A DNA stretch of 64,000 nucleotides from the NCBI GenBank assembly GCA_014898425.1, contig RCSZ01000004.1:1-64000 (forward strand). The letters are read 5' to 3'. Numbering within the stretch: position 1 is the first letter of the stretch; each line of letters opens with the position of its first letter. The stretch comes from Botryotinia globosa (Eukaryota; Ascomycota; Leotiomycetes; Helotiales; Sclerotiniaceae). A program made the position numbers and the translations under genes. The notes beneath the pieces were generated by a model. The model worked only from the letters and a program-made list of their open reading frames with translations. It was not told the DNA's origin and made no database searches. This document shows positions 34,407 to 47,364 of the stretch, piece by piece.

Positions 34407-37400
34407 AGTATTAGAAGAAGATCTGTGAATCAATAGGTCCTTGTCGATTCTACTTTTTTGCCTCTCACACTTTTTCTCTCTCTTCCTGTTTGTTGCCAAA
34501 TTCTCGGTATTTTGAAATGTCTCAGACTTTTTTCTGCTTTTAATCCTCTTAATCCCAGTGTTGCCGTCTCTTTCTGTGGGACCTTGGTGACAAAGTGGAT
34601 TTCGACTTCTTTTTTAGGATCGTCTCGCACTCTCAAACTCTTTATTCTTCTGCGATTTATCGGGATATTGGATATTGGATATTGGATATGTACTCCCTCC
34701 TCCCAGTACTCGGATGCTTTGGTTTACACAAAACAGGAGGGTGGAAGGTGTACGATTGGAACCGAAATGGAAGAAGCAAAAGCGAGAAAGCGAGAGAGCG
34801 AGAGAGCGAGAGAGCGAGAGAGCGAGGTTATTCGTGCTAAGTTTCTGGTATGGGGTATTGGTTTGATGATTGGTAATTGGTAATTGATTGACCGGTGCTT
34901 GGTCATTGAGTGATTCTTAATTCTCAATTCGGCACTCTTGATAGGATAGTTGGATAATAAGAACCGGCGGAGTGAAAAGAAAGAACAGAATTATAATAAA
35001 AAATATGGAATAGAATAGAATTCGATTTGAAATTGAAATTGAAATTGAATTAATTAAATTTAGATTCTGGAACGAACAAACCCACAGATACCCAAATGAA
35101 CTTTGTTAGATAGAACCACCAGGTGAACGACAAATTTTGGTGGGGGTGGTTGGAGGGCGCTAAAAGTATCAAGGCAATAATGAATTCAAAGGTTAATATC
35201 AGTTCACCAGATGGAACTGCATCATATACATAGTCATAAACAACAAAATATAAAGTAGGAGCAAGAAGGGTAACTGTGAAGTATGAAGTGTATTCATATG
35301 TTTGTATGACATAGGAAATTCTCTTTTCCTACTGGCTATTGTCCGCTCGGATGGCCTTTGGGCCAAAATATCTAAGAAGAGTATTTGTTCTGCGTGCATG
35401 TAAGATTGATCACAATGTCACGAAGTCTATTTATTACAACAAGCATGCGGGGGTCTACGATCCAATCAAGTGAAAGACAGGATGGAGAAAGTATTTCACG
35501 TTGCCGTTTTGAGCATCCTTGGCCGCTCAAATCATGTTCAAGATGCGAAGGTGCAACATTGAGGGGAAAACTCTCAACCCCTATAGTTCGCTACGCTCAA
35601 AAATTGAAGATGTAAATTGCATTTCGCATCTCCCGCGGTCAGTCTCTCCGCGGCAGTGGCCACCGGAAGACCAGCGATGTGTCATTTATTTTGTTGTTAT
35701 TCGTACACAAGCATCCTCTTAATCTACATCCCATCGATATACGAGTATAATCTAAACACGCCGAGTGCTTTCATACAAGAATAAACACATCCAAGACCAC
35801 ATGCTGTTTTCGATCATTCCCTCACTTCCTCGATAGATGAATTTGCATCTAGCTAACCACGTACGTTTCACCATCGAAAACAAGAATATACATCAATGTT
35901 AGGTATTCGAAAAGTTCAAGAACATCGACAAGAACTTTCTCGAAAAGTGAGACATCAGACGAAAAATAAATTCTCCATGTTCCCTTCTAGCGTTTCCATT
36001 CATTTATCTCCCTTATCGCCATGCGTACTTCATGCCCGTGGTTCTTCTTAGTGCCTCGTGGTTCCTTTTCGTTCTATTCATTCCCATGCGCTCATCCATT
36101 CTAACAAATCCAAGAGAGTCATTTTGCACTACCTAGCAGCTCAGCCACGAGTATTGGCTAGAACCCCGAGGTAACATTTTGCGACCCTTTGTTATGATGG
36201 CCTCCCAAAATCCCTGATCCATGGAGTGGGAAAGTCATGTATTGTAACATGGCTCGATCTGCGAATTGACCGACACGGAAGAATAAGTACATGTACGTGT
36301 GCTCATTGCCTCACTGTCGTGTTAGCTTTGGTTACCTCAGCTCGGATCCACTTTGTACATCATAGGTTGCAGCTTCCGTTTAAACCTGAGTACATCAGGC
36401 ACTGAAACTAGAACTTATTAGAACTTAATACTCTCCGTCACTGTCCATGTACACAACCGACCGGCCGGCGTGCACATGTGCATCACATCATGTAAGGGGC
36501 TCTGCTGCAGACAAAATTTGATGTTTCAAACCGTCATATATATTCAAGTTCAATGCGGTACTACAGTATCACATGTAAATCAATATCATGCTCATCGAGA
36601 TGGAAGTAAAGAGAAAGAATAGTATTGTCTGAAAATGACGAAAGCTATCAAGTCCATGCTCGATTCAAACTCACATCAAGATCGTAGGTTCCTCTCTAAA
36701 GTTTTTTTATGTTATTTTTCTGTGAACACCCCTCATCCAAAGATGTCGTGCTCCTCACTTCAAGAGTGTGAGAAGTGACCATCATTGCCATTGTAAAGCA
36801 CTCTCAGCAGCGCGATCTCCTGCTCCCCTCTTCTCATCGATGCCAGCCATGAGTCATTGTTGATTGAATCATCTTTACTAACATTAACCCAACAAACAAA
36901 TCATCCACCCGTTGGCCCACCCGTCACCACCCATCCATCAAATGCTCATTACCATGAGCCCATAAGATGAAGAAAACAGATTTACCCATCGCCCATTCCA
37001 GAAATGCCTTTACAGCAGAACCAGTCTAGACTAGAAAAGTTTCTCCTGCGAGTACCCTCATTGAACGCCCTCCCATTACGCCATGCCGTCATACCAGAGC
37101 GAATTCGCTGAAACTTTTGCTATCCTCTACTACTCATGCGGCCCAAAGTAGTTGTCTGTCGAGAAAATGAAAGAGAGAAAATTTAAAAACGAGAGTCGTA
37201 TGATACAAACACGAAAACTCAGCGACAGCTGAAGAAATTCATGAGCCGAATCAAACGTCAAGTCGAGTAGCGGGATGCATCCAGAAACAGCTCAACGTCG
37301 AGAGCAAAAAAAATCCTGCAGCCATGTCCGTCGTAAAATCGAGTCTATCGCAAAGAGAATAGAAGGTTATATGTACAAAACTCCAAACATCATCATCACG

Positions 37401-37423
37401 TGCAATGCGGTTGGTACACGAGC
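34407..37423. other. Long intergenic region, no supported gene
   Basis: It holds the promoter of the folliculin-type gene (with a GAGAGAGC repeat at about 34781-34825) and, toward the other end, what is probably a long 3' UTR or spacer after DHH1. The open frames at 34458-34883 and 35385-35722 have no recognised motif. A transcribed non-coding RNA cannot be excluded. Confidence 0.4.
34781..34825. repeat. Short GAGAGAGC repeat upstream of LST7
   Basis: About five copies of a purine-only GAGAGAGC-like unit about 380-420 bases upstream of the LST7 start, on the plus strand (pyrimidine on the gene's strand). Confidence 0.8.
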
Positions 37424-39158
37424 CTATTGAGCTGGTGGAGGACCCTGGCCTCGACCTCCTCTTGAGTTGTCGTAACCGTTTTGTCGTGGTCCTTGACCGC
37501 TTCCTCTACCACCACCAAATCCGCCTCGGCCCCTGGAATAGTTTTGACGCTGACCTTGATTTTGTCTCGGTCCTTGTCCCTGTGCCTGCCCTTGTCCTTG
37601 TCCTTGACTCTGGTTCTGGCCTGGGCCACTCTGACGTCCATTATTATAATTATTAAATTGACCACCACTTCTCTGATTCCCAGAGTGCTGTGTTGGTTGT
37701 TGCTGATCACGTCCTGGTCCTGATGCCTGGCGGGTGTTGGTTTGGAAATTGGACACGGGACGGGGGATGTTTTCGGGAGTCTCGTAAACATAAAGGTTCT
37801 TCGGGATCATTTGTGGAATTGGAGCAATCTCTGTCCCAAGTTCACGCTCGATATTGTACAAGTTGAAGCGGTCCTCCCAACTAATGAGGTTGATTGCGAG
37901 ACCGAGATGTCCAAATCGGCCAGATCTACCAATACGATGAAGATAAGTTTCAGCGTTCTTAGGGAAATCGAAGTTGATAACAACATTCACAGCTTGAATG
38001 TCAATACCACGAGTAAGTAAATCGGAGCAAACAAGATTGCGGCAGACACCATTTCGAAAGTCGTGGAAAACGCGGTTTCTGTTGGCTTGAATCATACGAG
38101 CATGACTGTAAAAACATGAATAACCTAATTCGGTAATCTTCTTGGCAAGAAGCTCGACTCGATTTGTGGAGTTGCAAAAGATGATCGACTGGTTGATTTG
38201 TAATTTTGAGAACAAAGTATTGAGACAATGCACTTTCTCTTTCTCTTCAACAAATGCGTAAAACTGAGTAATACCGCGCAGAGTGAGCTCGTCCATGAGA
38301 TTAATTTCGTAGGGGTCGACCATGTTCTTATCCGAAAAGTCTTTGACTGTCAATGGGAATGTTGCGCTGAAGAGCATGATCTGTCGGTCCTTTGGATGGA
38401 ACTGGAGTAATTGTTCGATGACGATGGTGAATTCAGGTGAGAGTAGTTTATCAGCTTCATCCATGACAAACATATTGCACTCACTGAGGTCGGCCACATT
38501 CTTTCCAGCTAAGTCGAGGATTCTACCAGGTGTACCGACGATAATGTGAACGGGCTCTTGGAGACGCAGGATGTCATCTCGTAAGGTAGTACCACCAGTA
38601 GTAACCATAACATTGATGCCGAGATGTTGACCAAGAGTTTTGCAGACTTGTGAAGTTTGGAGAGCTAGTTCTCGAGTAGGTACCAGGATGAGACATTGTA
38701 CTTTGGTGTTTTTGGGGTTGATACGTTCGAGTGCAGGGATGACGAAGGCGGCAGTTTTACCGGTACCGTTTTTCGCTCTAGCCAGTATGTCTCGACCTGT
38801 AAGGGCCACGGGGATTGCCTCTTCTTGAATTGGGGATGGTTTCTCGTAACCCATTTCGAAAATGCCCATTAACAGCTCTCGCTTGATGGAGAAATCTTCG
38901 AATTCGAGACCTTTGGTGGCGGTAACATCCTACATAAATATGTTAGTGACTCTAAAGAAACTTAGAGTAGACAACGATATGTTTAAGTACCTCCGTCTGT
39001 TGCCTCGTATCTTTCACTGGGATGTTAAGACCAGCTTTCCAGTTGTCCGAGGAAGCATTATCACTATTCTCATATCAGCGACAATTAAAGATATCCAAGG
39101 AGTGACGACCATACTTGATCTTTGTAGCCGCTAGCTTGTTTGCCAGCTCATCAGCCAT
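37424..39158 (-). CDS. DHH1: DEAD-box RNA helicase Dhh1 (DDX6 family)
   Basis: Three exons: 39158-39115, 39063-38991 and 38929-37424, with introns of 51 and 61 bp, giving 540 aa. The N-terminus reads [14 protein letters not shown]. Helicase motifs are complete: Q-motif SPIQEEAIP, motif I AKNGTGKT (about 91-98), Ia [17 protein letters not shown] (about 196-199), SAT, and [12 protein letters not shown]. The DDX6-specific segments [15 protein letters not shown] and [18 protein letters not shown] support Dhh1 rather than eIF4A. After about residue 430 the tail is Gln/Gly/Asn/Arg-rich with RGG elements, consistent with phase separation in P-bodies. Dhh1 activates mRNA decapping and represses translation in the cytoplasm. 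The assignment is firm; the exact tail length is as read. Confidence 0.95.
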
Positions 39159-40374
39159 TGTATATGTAGTTTTTGTTGGAAGAGAGTATCTGTAGAATAA
39201 ATGTCTGAGACGTGGTGTTGAGGCGCGAAAATAAGGTCGCGTTGTATTGGAATTCGTCTTGGATCGTATGCGGTTAATTCAGCATAAAATAGTATAACAC
39301 TAGAGAAGGCCGCAATGATTTTGATCTTGTAGGATGAGAATATACGAGTTATTATCGAGTTGAGGGGTGGTGGTTAATCTCGAGGAAATTGTTGATTGTT
39401 TGTGATGTATTTGTAGTGGGGTTATCGAGCGTGTGTATTTATGCTTTTTCTTGTCTGCAGGATTGTGCGCATGAATTGAATTGGGTATTGTAATCGGAGA
39501 TCTGGTTTATGTAGAGATCTGAAGTTTCTGTGACGGTAGTTGTTATGGTATGGTAGTTGGTGGGTTGTGAGTTGTGGGTTGTTGTGATTATTTCGAATTC
39601 TTCAAGGGTTTGATTTGGGTTGAGTTGAGGTGAGGTGAAGTGAGGTGAGGTGGTTTAGATTGAAAGGAAGATCGGAGAAACTTTAAAGGTTTATTAGTTA
39701 GTGTGGCTCCTTAAAAGCTTTCGGCAGGCGGGCAGGCGGGAGGGCTAGAATGGAGAGGCTACCAAGGAATTTTGGGACGACCCACGTGATGTGATATTTG
39801 TAAGATTAGGACTAATGAAGTGAAGGGAGGAGGGGGTTAATGATATTTATTACGAAGTACGGTACGAAGTACGGTACGAAGTACGGTACATAGGTAGGTA
39901 TGCACACAGGCTGGTATTATTATACATTCATTCACCTGTTATAACAATAAAATCTAGGTAGGTAGTATCTAGTACATCCAGCTACCTAGGTAATGATAAA
40001 AGGTTGAGAAGACTGGAATTCGATACATTCATACAGAACACTGAATTCACCCATCAAGAAGCACTTGTCAAGAAATGTAAGATTACAATTAACCCTCTGT
40101 CATACTTGATGTATCCATATACCATGCTCAGGCCAAGGCAAATGTTGCTCCTGACGCAGCGAAACACATGAGCAGTCTGAAAATAATCTCATAGCTTAAG
40201 TGTATCACAAGTAATACCAGGGGAAATCGCAATGTAACAGAGATCTTTCTACCTTAGCATCATAATCATTCGAATTAATGTTCATGTCTCATTTATTATC
40301 CATATACCAAGTACATCTATGCCAAAAGCACTACCTACCTATGACGCCAAGGACTGTGGTGACATTCCACAAAA
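39159..40374. other. Intergenic, DHH1 5' flank, no gene seen
   Basis: It contains GT/GAGGTG-rich sequence at 39,590-39,655 and a 12-bp repeat at about 39852-39888 (ACGAAGTACGGT, three copies). No coding feature is recognisable. Confidence 0.45.
39852..39888. repeat. 12-bp tandem repeat ACGAAGTACGGT, three copies
   Basis: Three perfect head-to-tail copies between DHH1 and PRI1, followed by GGTAGGTA-type sequence. Confidence 0.85.
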
Positions 40375-42111
40375 TCAGAATGCCATCGCATCTGTATTTC
40401 GCTCCCTTTTGATTTTGACATCGCTTTCGTCTTTCATCAGAGCAGCGACAAATGATCTGAAGTAGTCTACATATGGCTTCAAACTTGTCTTCTCCCAATC
40501 CTGTATGCTTTTTCCATCCGTACCCCCATCTTCAGGTGGAGCCCACTGATCGATCTCGCCAAGAAGTTCTGTCACAGTTGGTACAGCGAGAGGATCAAAG
40601 TCCACGACATGTCTGGTATCTATAGGAACACACACTCTTCCCGTGCCTGGATGAACGACGAAAGGGCTTTTGAGTAAATGGTTGAGATGTTTACTGACTT
40701 CAATATCAAGTCGAGGGTATGTGTATTCGAGAACTATATCTTGCTTCGCTTCCAGTAATGCTCTTGGATCCAGACCCTTGGTGGATTTTGCCAATGCATC
40801 AATATCAGCCCATTTCGACGTTGATGACCGTCCAGGAGCAGAGCACCACTTTTTCCGTAAACTTTCATTCAGTGTTCTGTCAGGCAGAAGCTGCAATAAC
40901 TTGTCGATTTTATCGTCTTCCTCCCACGGATCTTGATCATGAAGTATGTCGTTTTGGAAGTGACCTTTGAGTATATCAAGGCTTCGTCTACTTCATATTA
41001 GTAAAGGAATGAATTAGAGTGGAAACGCACATACAATACATGCGGATGCAATGGTCTTTTCACATTAACCTTTTTCGCAGTTTGCGATCCACCTCGAATG
41101 ACCTCAAGATATCCGGCGATAGCCCTTCTCTTCTGGTCGTCCATTTGCCTAGCTTTCTTGTCGCATACCCAAGCGTGAGCTCCTCTCCTTCCAGAGTATA
41201 CCCACATGATATGTTTGAACCCAAAATCATCTCGTAGCGCAACATCAACCACTTTGATAGCCATCGTAATGAACTGCCAGCACTTGTTACAGATATTTGC
41301 TTTGTCGCAGCACGTTCTGATCTCGTCGTAATCTGTCAAATCAATATCGAAGCACAACTCCTTGGCTATTGGTCGAAAGGCGGAAGACTTGCGAAGTGTT
41401 TTGCGATCCCTGGGATTTGTACTATACACTGGGCCAATTTCAAATCTGGACGGCATAAGACGAAGGACATCCTTACGCAGACTGAAGTTTGTTAGCGCAA
41501 GTGGGCCGGGCCTAACCGGTAGTACACCGTCACTTACAGATCGGAGGTTGGGAATGCTTGGTATCGCAAGTATGCATCGTTTTGAAGGGTGAATGCAAAT
41601 TCCCGATGTCCAAAATCGGTTGAGGGCGTCGGAGAATGATTAAGCCATTGAAATAAATGGCGCCAAGGGAAAAGTCTCTGATAAAAGGACCGCATAACTT
41701 CTGGATCTGATGCTCGCGATGCAGGACCGATATTTCTTGATATCTACTTAGCTTCTGAGCCTGGAACGCAGCTTTCAATACTTACACTGGGGAGGCTGGC
41801 GCTTCAGGTGAGCTCGACAGCTTTTCCTCTTTAGCATTTGTACTTGGGAACTCATCGTCAGACTCTGCACCTGTACACAGTTCTGATAAATTGGTCTCGG
41901 TTTTCGCGGCCGCCTGAGGTATCGCCTCGCCTTGAACTCCAGCATCTGCCATTGTAATATCTTCATCATCATTCAACTCAGCAACCTGCATGTTGGCAGA
42001 CGCATCCTCTGCCTCTTGACTCATTTGTGCATCATCCTGCTTCTCATCATTGTCAGACATATTCTCTTGTGATTGTATCGAGGGTTCTTCGGGGGAAACA
42101 GAATGTGGCAT
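40375..42111 (-). CDS. PRI1: DNA primase catalytic (small) subunit
   Basis: Four exons: 42111-41786, 41735-41538, 41481-41035 and 40987-40375. Introns are 50, 56 and 47 bp, all phase 2, giving 527 aa. The primase fold is clear: MRSFYQRLFPWR, RFEIGPVYSTNP, the metal-binding Asp pair in ELCFDIDLTDYDE (about residues 220 and 222), the zinc-site cysteines CCDKANICNKCW, YSGRRGAHAWVCD, and VNVKRPLHPHVLRSLDILKG across the last splice. It makes RNA primers for DNA replication with the large subunit and Pol alpha. The first ~105 residues are an acidic Ser/Glu/Gln-rich extension, longer than in yeast or human, and are probably disordered. The first intron's ends are less certain than the other two. Confidence 0.9.
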
Positions 42112-42759
42112 AATGAGCTTCGTGTATGTATCCGCGTTTCCCAAAATTTCAGTGGAAGTAACTTAAGCCTCGAACCGAAAATCGATTTAAACATCCTACG
42201 CGTTCGACGCGATCACTCGGTCCCTTTTTCGCGATTATGCGCTAAGATAAGCTGATAAGAATTGACGAATTTATGAAATAATCTCGGTAATCCATCCACT
42301 CGAGCCACTCCACCTCCCGAATTCATAGCACAAAAAGATGTATGTAATGATTGGGAAACATTGTCGAAATCCGGAATTCTGATTAATTCTACTTGAGGAT
42401 TCGATTTCATCTTACTTGTATGCCCAATCTAAGAGTAATGGGTAAGTTGAGTGGTTCTACGGAATTCGAGTGAGAAAGGAGGCCGGCATAACGTTTCGTT
42501 ATGGAATTCGAAGGCAGTAACCACTTTGATATTGAACGCACTATTCGAAGGTCCCCCTTTCCTTTCGACAATGCAATGAAAATAATCAAAAGAGGATCAC
42601 CACGAGAGAAGTTCAGTACATGTGTTCTCTACTTTTCAAGTACTTTCAGCATCTCTGCTAAGAATCCGTACTCTTATCAAATCACTTCTTGAAACAACGA
42701 GATTATAAAATTCAATAACATAGACATTTCCTTCCCATCGCAGGATTGTGTAAGGCACA
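42112..42759. other. Divergent promoter region, no gene
   Basis: This separates the PRI1 start (minus) from the BTB-like gene start (plus). It includes two TCGACGCG-like CpG-rich words near 42,200 that could be regulatory. Nothing else is recognisable. Confidence 0.4.
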
Positions 42760-43493
42760 ATGGAATCAAGTAATCCTTTCAATGATTTACCAATGTATAT
42801 GAGATTTCTGCCACCCTGTTGCATTTATACTTACACAATCTCATCTACAGTTCCCCCTTCGCCAGGAATTGGTATCCATTCTATGTCAAATTTCGAGGCA
42901 AGCAACACCCAATCATATATCAAATCAAAATCGAACGTGTGATCAACAAACACACCTTTTTCAGTGACTTGGGCTTGTACTATACCTATGATACACCTTA
43001 TGTACTCGATGATTGTTTCCAACTCCCTTTACAGTTGTTCCTGCAATGGTTGCAAGAGGACCAGATGGCTACAATATTGAGCAAGGCTGAGATGGAGCAC
43101 AAGCCCTTGTTCAATGAGACCTGGCCAGTCGTCGTTGTGCACTTGTGTATACTTTGCGAGTATTGGGAGTTTCCCCTTGCTTTCAATGCAGCGATGGATC
43201 ATTTAATACATCTACGAGACTTTTCATTCATGTTCCCGAACCAAATCGAGGCGACTTACAAGGTTACCTACGCCGGATCGGGTTTGCGTCGATTGATCGG
43301 GGATATCCTCTCAATTGGAAATTTTCAACAACAAGGAGAGCATTTACAGTTACTCGGAAGTTCGATTGCAGGGGAAGTGTTTGAGGAGCTTCTGGATGAT
43401 ATGAGGACACGTGAACTTCCCGAACTCTCCTTGTTTGATGATACTGGCAATGTTAGAAGGTGTCAGTTGGCGGAATACCACATGAAGTTATAG
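42760..43493 (+). CDS. BTB/POZ-like domain protein
   Basis: Two exons: 42760-42794 and 42851-43493, with a 56-bp intron (GTATAT...CTACAG, phase 2), giving 225 aa. The joined start reads MESSNPFNDLP-ISPFARNWYPFYVKFRG. The middle (DDCFQLPLQLFLQWLQEDQM) and the segment VVVHLCILCEYWEFPLAFNA resemble the end of a fungal BTB domain and the helices that follow it. The N-terminal BTB strands are poorly conserved, so this is an assignment by pattern. BTB proteins of this size in ascomycetes mostly have unknown roles and may act as Cul3 adaptors. The splice restores one open frame without stops. Confidence 0.55.
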
Positions 43494-44149
43494 GAGAAGA
43501 CAAAGCGTCCATCATTGTTTCCAGTACTTCTACTGTTGTTTCAAGAGGCTTTCAAGCTATGATCATCGCAAAGAGTTATAGCCTGTACACACAGCATTCC
43601 TGTAGCTAAACAAGCGTATAAAAGCCGTGTGTCTAAAAACCAAACTGTACTTTCAACGCTTGCAAAACGTTTGTACAACTCAATGAACGGGGTAACTTAT
43701 GCATGCTCATTGTGATATGCTCCATAGCTGGATGATTCATTCATGGATTCGCTCTTTAATACAGGAAGCCAAGTTAGGCAGGTCATATCTCTACCTTATT
43801 GTATCGTCTGTTCATCTTTCTATAGCATGGGACTTTACACTTGATGTTGGAATTTAGTCATCCGGACTTGACCTGTTGTCTATCATCCTCTTGAACCTTG
43901 ATAACAAAATATCATATTGACATAATCTGATTGTCCACTACAAATACAACAAACATGCCAGTGAACAAGTAGAGCTTATAAAATTTCCTCGTTTAACCAA
44001 TACATAAGCGTCAGCAGAATTGCGTTCACGGAAGCTATAAACCAACTCGCGAAGCCAAAAGCACTGTGACAATCTCCTTTGGCAAGTGACCATGCCAAAG
44101 CTATGATGCGGCTTATCACTCGTGCCACAAAGTTTATACCGAAGATAAC
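43494..44149. other. Intergenic, no gene seen
   Basis: Region between the BTB-like gene and the degenerate gene on the minus strand. No recognised feature. Confidence 0.4.
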
Positions 44150-45305
44150 TTGTTAATTAGGGCCTTCATCAACATGGATTCCCTATCCCAAAGCAATTGG
44201 TGCGGCTCCGTTATCAAGTATACCTGTGTTGCATTTTCGTGCGACTTTTCTCATCCAGAAAAGAATGCCTGTAGGATTGGTGCAATTCAAATAGTGTAAG
44301 ATGACGTTCTCCGGAACAGGAAGCTCTCGTTCATCAAGTGAACATGGATTGTATATCCAGCGGTCTTGATCCACCTCTATTTTGGGTGGTAGAGAAAGTT
44401 GTTTTTGCAGAATACCGATGCGATGACGTTGTTCCATAGAGAACTAGTCTTTGTGGTCAGCAGTTGTAATGAAATGTTGTTCAAGCACATACCCTTACGA
44501 AATATACAGGTGCTGGTTTAAGAAGCCAAAGTTTGGAGCGGGCGCCGCGCAAGTCATAGTATTTTTTACGGATCCTTTTGAACATATCCTCATCAAGTTT
44601 TATACCAACGAGATCTATCTCGCCACTTTTTTTGAAATTCTCACCAGCGATTACACAGAATTCCAGAGAGGTTGCTTCAGTCAAAGTTGATAAGGTCTAT
44701 ACGGAAGATGTTGGTGTTGATAAAATCAATAACGACGAGGTAGATGTCGTAGATATCAATGCTGGTGATTTCGGCTTTAATTTTGTCAACGCTTGCGATG
44801 TGAATGGAAAAGTATTCCTGGCCGAGTGAGCTTGGCCACTAGATGAGACCTTTGAATGCGGAATGTTAGAAAATGTTCTGAAACTAAAATGTCGACCTGC
44901 TCTAGTTGGAACAGCTCGAAATTTACAGATTGCTGCATTTGGGAAGTTATGCAGTATCGCGTGTATGTCTCGCATATTTTCTGGCGATTTTGTTTTGAAA
45001 TCCGCATAGAGGTACCCGCGACATTCCTGAAAATTCAAGTTAAGATAATACTGTGCTTTGAGCAGTAGTTTACTCACACAACACAAAGTGATCCTCTGAT
45101 CGCCTTCACGGACTCTTGGGCAAAAAAGATGTGAAATTGTATTTTTGAATGTCTGCATAACAGACGTATGGCGGTAAAAAATTTCTTCGGATATTTTATA
45201 CCCAGCTGTCGTTTCACGAGATGAAACAGCCATCTTGATATCAATTCGTTTGTCGTCAGCTGGGTGTTCATTTAGGTTTTGACAGGTAGCCTTATCATTC
45301 CTCAT
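44150..45305 (-). pseudogene. Degenerate gene with conserved fungal C-terminal domain
   Basis: A clear conserved segment runs LEFCVIAGENFKKSGEIDLV, KKYYDLRGARSKLWLLKPA, then a good 49-bp intron (44484 region; GTATGT...GACTAG) to FSMEQRHRIGIL, ERELPVPENVILHYLNCTNP and NTGILDNGAAPIALG. I know this as a recurrent C-terminal block in ascomycete proteins but cannot name a function. At its 3' end TAG replaces the Trp of the usual GWG, about eight codons before the expected end (the reading continues GIHVDEGPN). Upstream, the same frame is open to 45305 but crosses a TAG at 44699-44697. The upstream part has no recognised domain. It could be a gene with unmodelled introns, but the two stops point to decay. 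Confidence 0.5.
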
Positions 45306-47364
45306 TGAATAGATGACTTCAAGATAGTCCGGTGTCTTTTACCTTCGCATGAAATTGCTTGCATTGCCCATATTCAGAGTCTCCATAGACTCCCTTCTTG
45401 ATCTGCATGTCTCTCTCATATCATCTGGAACCGATGCGTTGGGTCCCATGAGCTTTTGTTGTAATTTTTGTGGATGCAGAGTTTCTTTGCTATATTGAAA
45501 CGAAATTGAGGCTCTGGTAAGCTGGTATGAGGATAGTGCGCGACACTTATGAATAGTAAATGCCATGAACTATTGCTTCATGTACGCACCTGGCAGGCTT
45601 CAGCCTGCTGGAGATATGATCCGAAAGCAAATTCCCTGGCTGAATTTGATATGATTAAATCCTGTAACTTTACTATCTGGAAGGTGTAGAGCTGGGCGAT
45701 TATCAAGCCGATGTCTCGAAGTGTATAAAAGCATATGCCTTATGAGATTAAACTAGCAGGCTTTAGCTTACCCCTCGCTTTTGTTTCTATCTACGTTGTA
45801 TTACTTTGCTTAGACGGCGTTTTGCCTACTACTCTATTCATTATTGACTATACGTTTATTTTCTTAGGAACAAATCAAATCGGCATTTTTTGTGATCCTT
45901 TTATTATCGAATTTTGATAGGAAAAAAGAAAATAGAGGCCATGGAAGATTTTAGAAATTCAAGTGTGAATATTAGAATTTTAGGAATGGAAGGGAGCGAG
46001 TGTAGGGACTAGGAGGAGAAATGGTAAGAGTGTATGAGCTAGAGGGTGGGTGGAAGGCATTAGCCGGAAGTTTAAAGGGGGGTCTGTTTATTGCCTTTAT
46101 CGTTTCCAATTTATTCTTCAAGTGGAAGCTTTATTGTTATACTATAATACAGAATGTATTGAATGAACGGGAGTATAATTCGATTTTAATATAAATAGAC
46201 TTTTTTCTATTCGAAAATGATTATTTTAAATTGAAACCTAATAGATTTTCAAATTCAAGAAATTCATTATAACTTTACTGATTAGAATAAGTTTCATTGA
46301 ATACAGAAATAAGATTAATTATATTAATCAATTAAAAATATTCTTTTCGATACAAAATGAAAGCCTAAAGATTTTATTGTAGTTGATGCAGCAATCACTT
46401 CGTTAACCACGGATTCTACCACCACAAGGATTGTGATTGACATATATTTGGAATGATGGAAGAAAATGATTATAATCAAAACATTATACATATATTTCTG
46501 TTTGAATTCTGTGCATATAAAGTCTGAATTGAATTAGAGTATGACTTTGTATAGTACAAACAATATCATCCATTGCCAGATCTGGAATGAGAGAAATTGA
46601 GGGCTGTCTAGATCCATCCGGGCCCGGTAATTTACCTCCACGTTGTCAAGCGCTCAATCATCTAGTTTGATCAAAACTAAAGAAGTTTGTCGTCTAATAC
46701 GTCTAAGAAGAAATCTGTGACATTATATGGAAGCAACACTTTGCAATCTACTTTCAATCTCTCGTGGTTTAGATAGGATTCTGTGATTGTGGCTCAACTG
46801 TATGTACACTCAAAGCTCCTACACAGCCCCCAAAAGTTAGTATTATTCATTTGCTCAAGTTAAGTACCATAATTAACTACTACCATGCAGCATCAGCCAT
46901 AGACATGTATTTGATCTCAAGGTTGGGCACAGATATTGAAGTGTCGGAGGATTCTATGTGTAAAGAGATAAGTCTGCGATCAAACCCTGGTATCTACATA
47001 CGGTCTATATTAGGGTCTGTATTAGATGAAATTTTAGACACATTTGCTTAGTTATATTAGTAGATGCATAGAAATCACGCTTAAATATATATTCTACCTG
47101 CAAATTTATATATTCTATCCGACACTAGATATTTTCGATTCAGGCAAGACGTATAATACGCAATTATTTGTTATAGTTTGAGTCTTTGATGTAGAATTCA
47201 CTTGGGTATTCCTAACTACGCGGATACAAGAACTCCTACAACTATCAAAAGAAATTTCGAATTTCACCAAGATTCACCAGAATTCCCCGAAAGGTCCTGA
47301 ATTCGAACTTCGAGGAGCAATTATACGCCACATACCACCATGAGTTTCGAGAATAGCTCCAGAA
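45306..47364. other. Intergenic, partly AT-rich, no gene seen
   Basis: The stretch 46,130-46,400 is AT-rich. A 60-codon hydrophobic frame at 45735-45917 (start ATG, two possible TM segments) is too short and unsupported to call. No other feature. Confidence 0.4.

Noticed and set aside
37405..38020. Plus-strand open frames opposite DHH1
   Set aside because: They mirror the low-complexity Gln/Gly tail and helicase coding frame on the minus strand.
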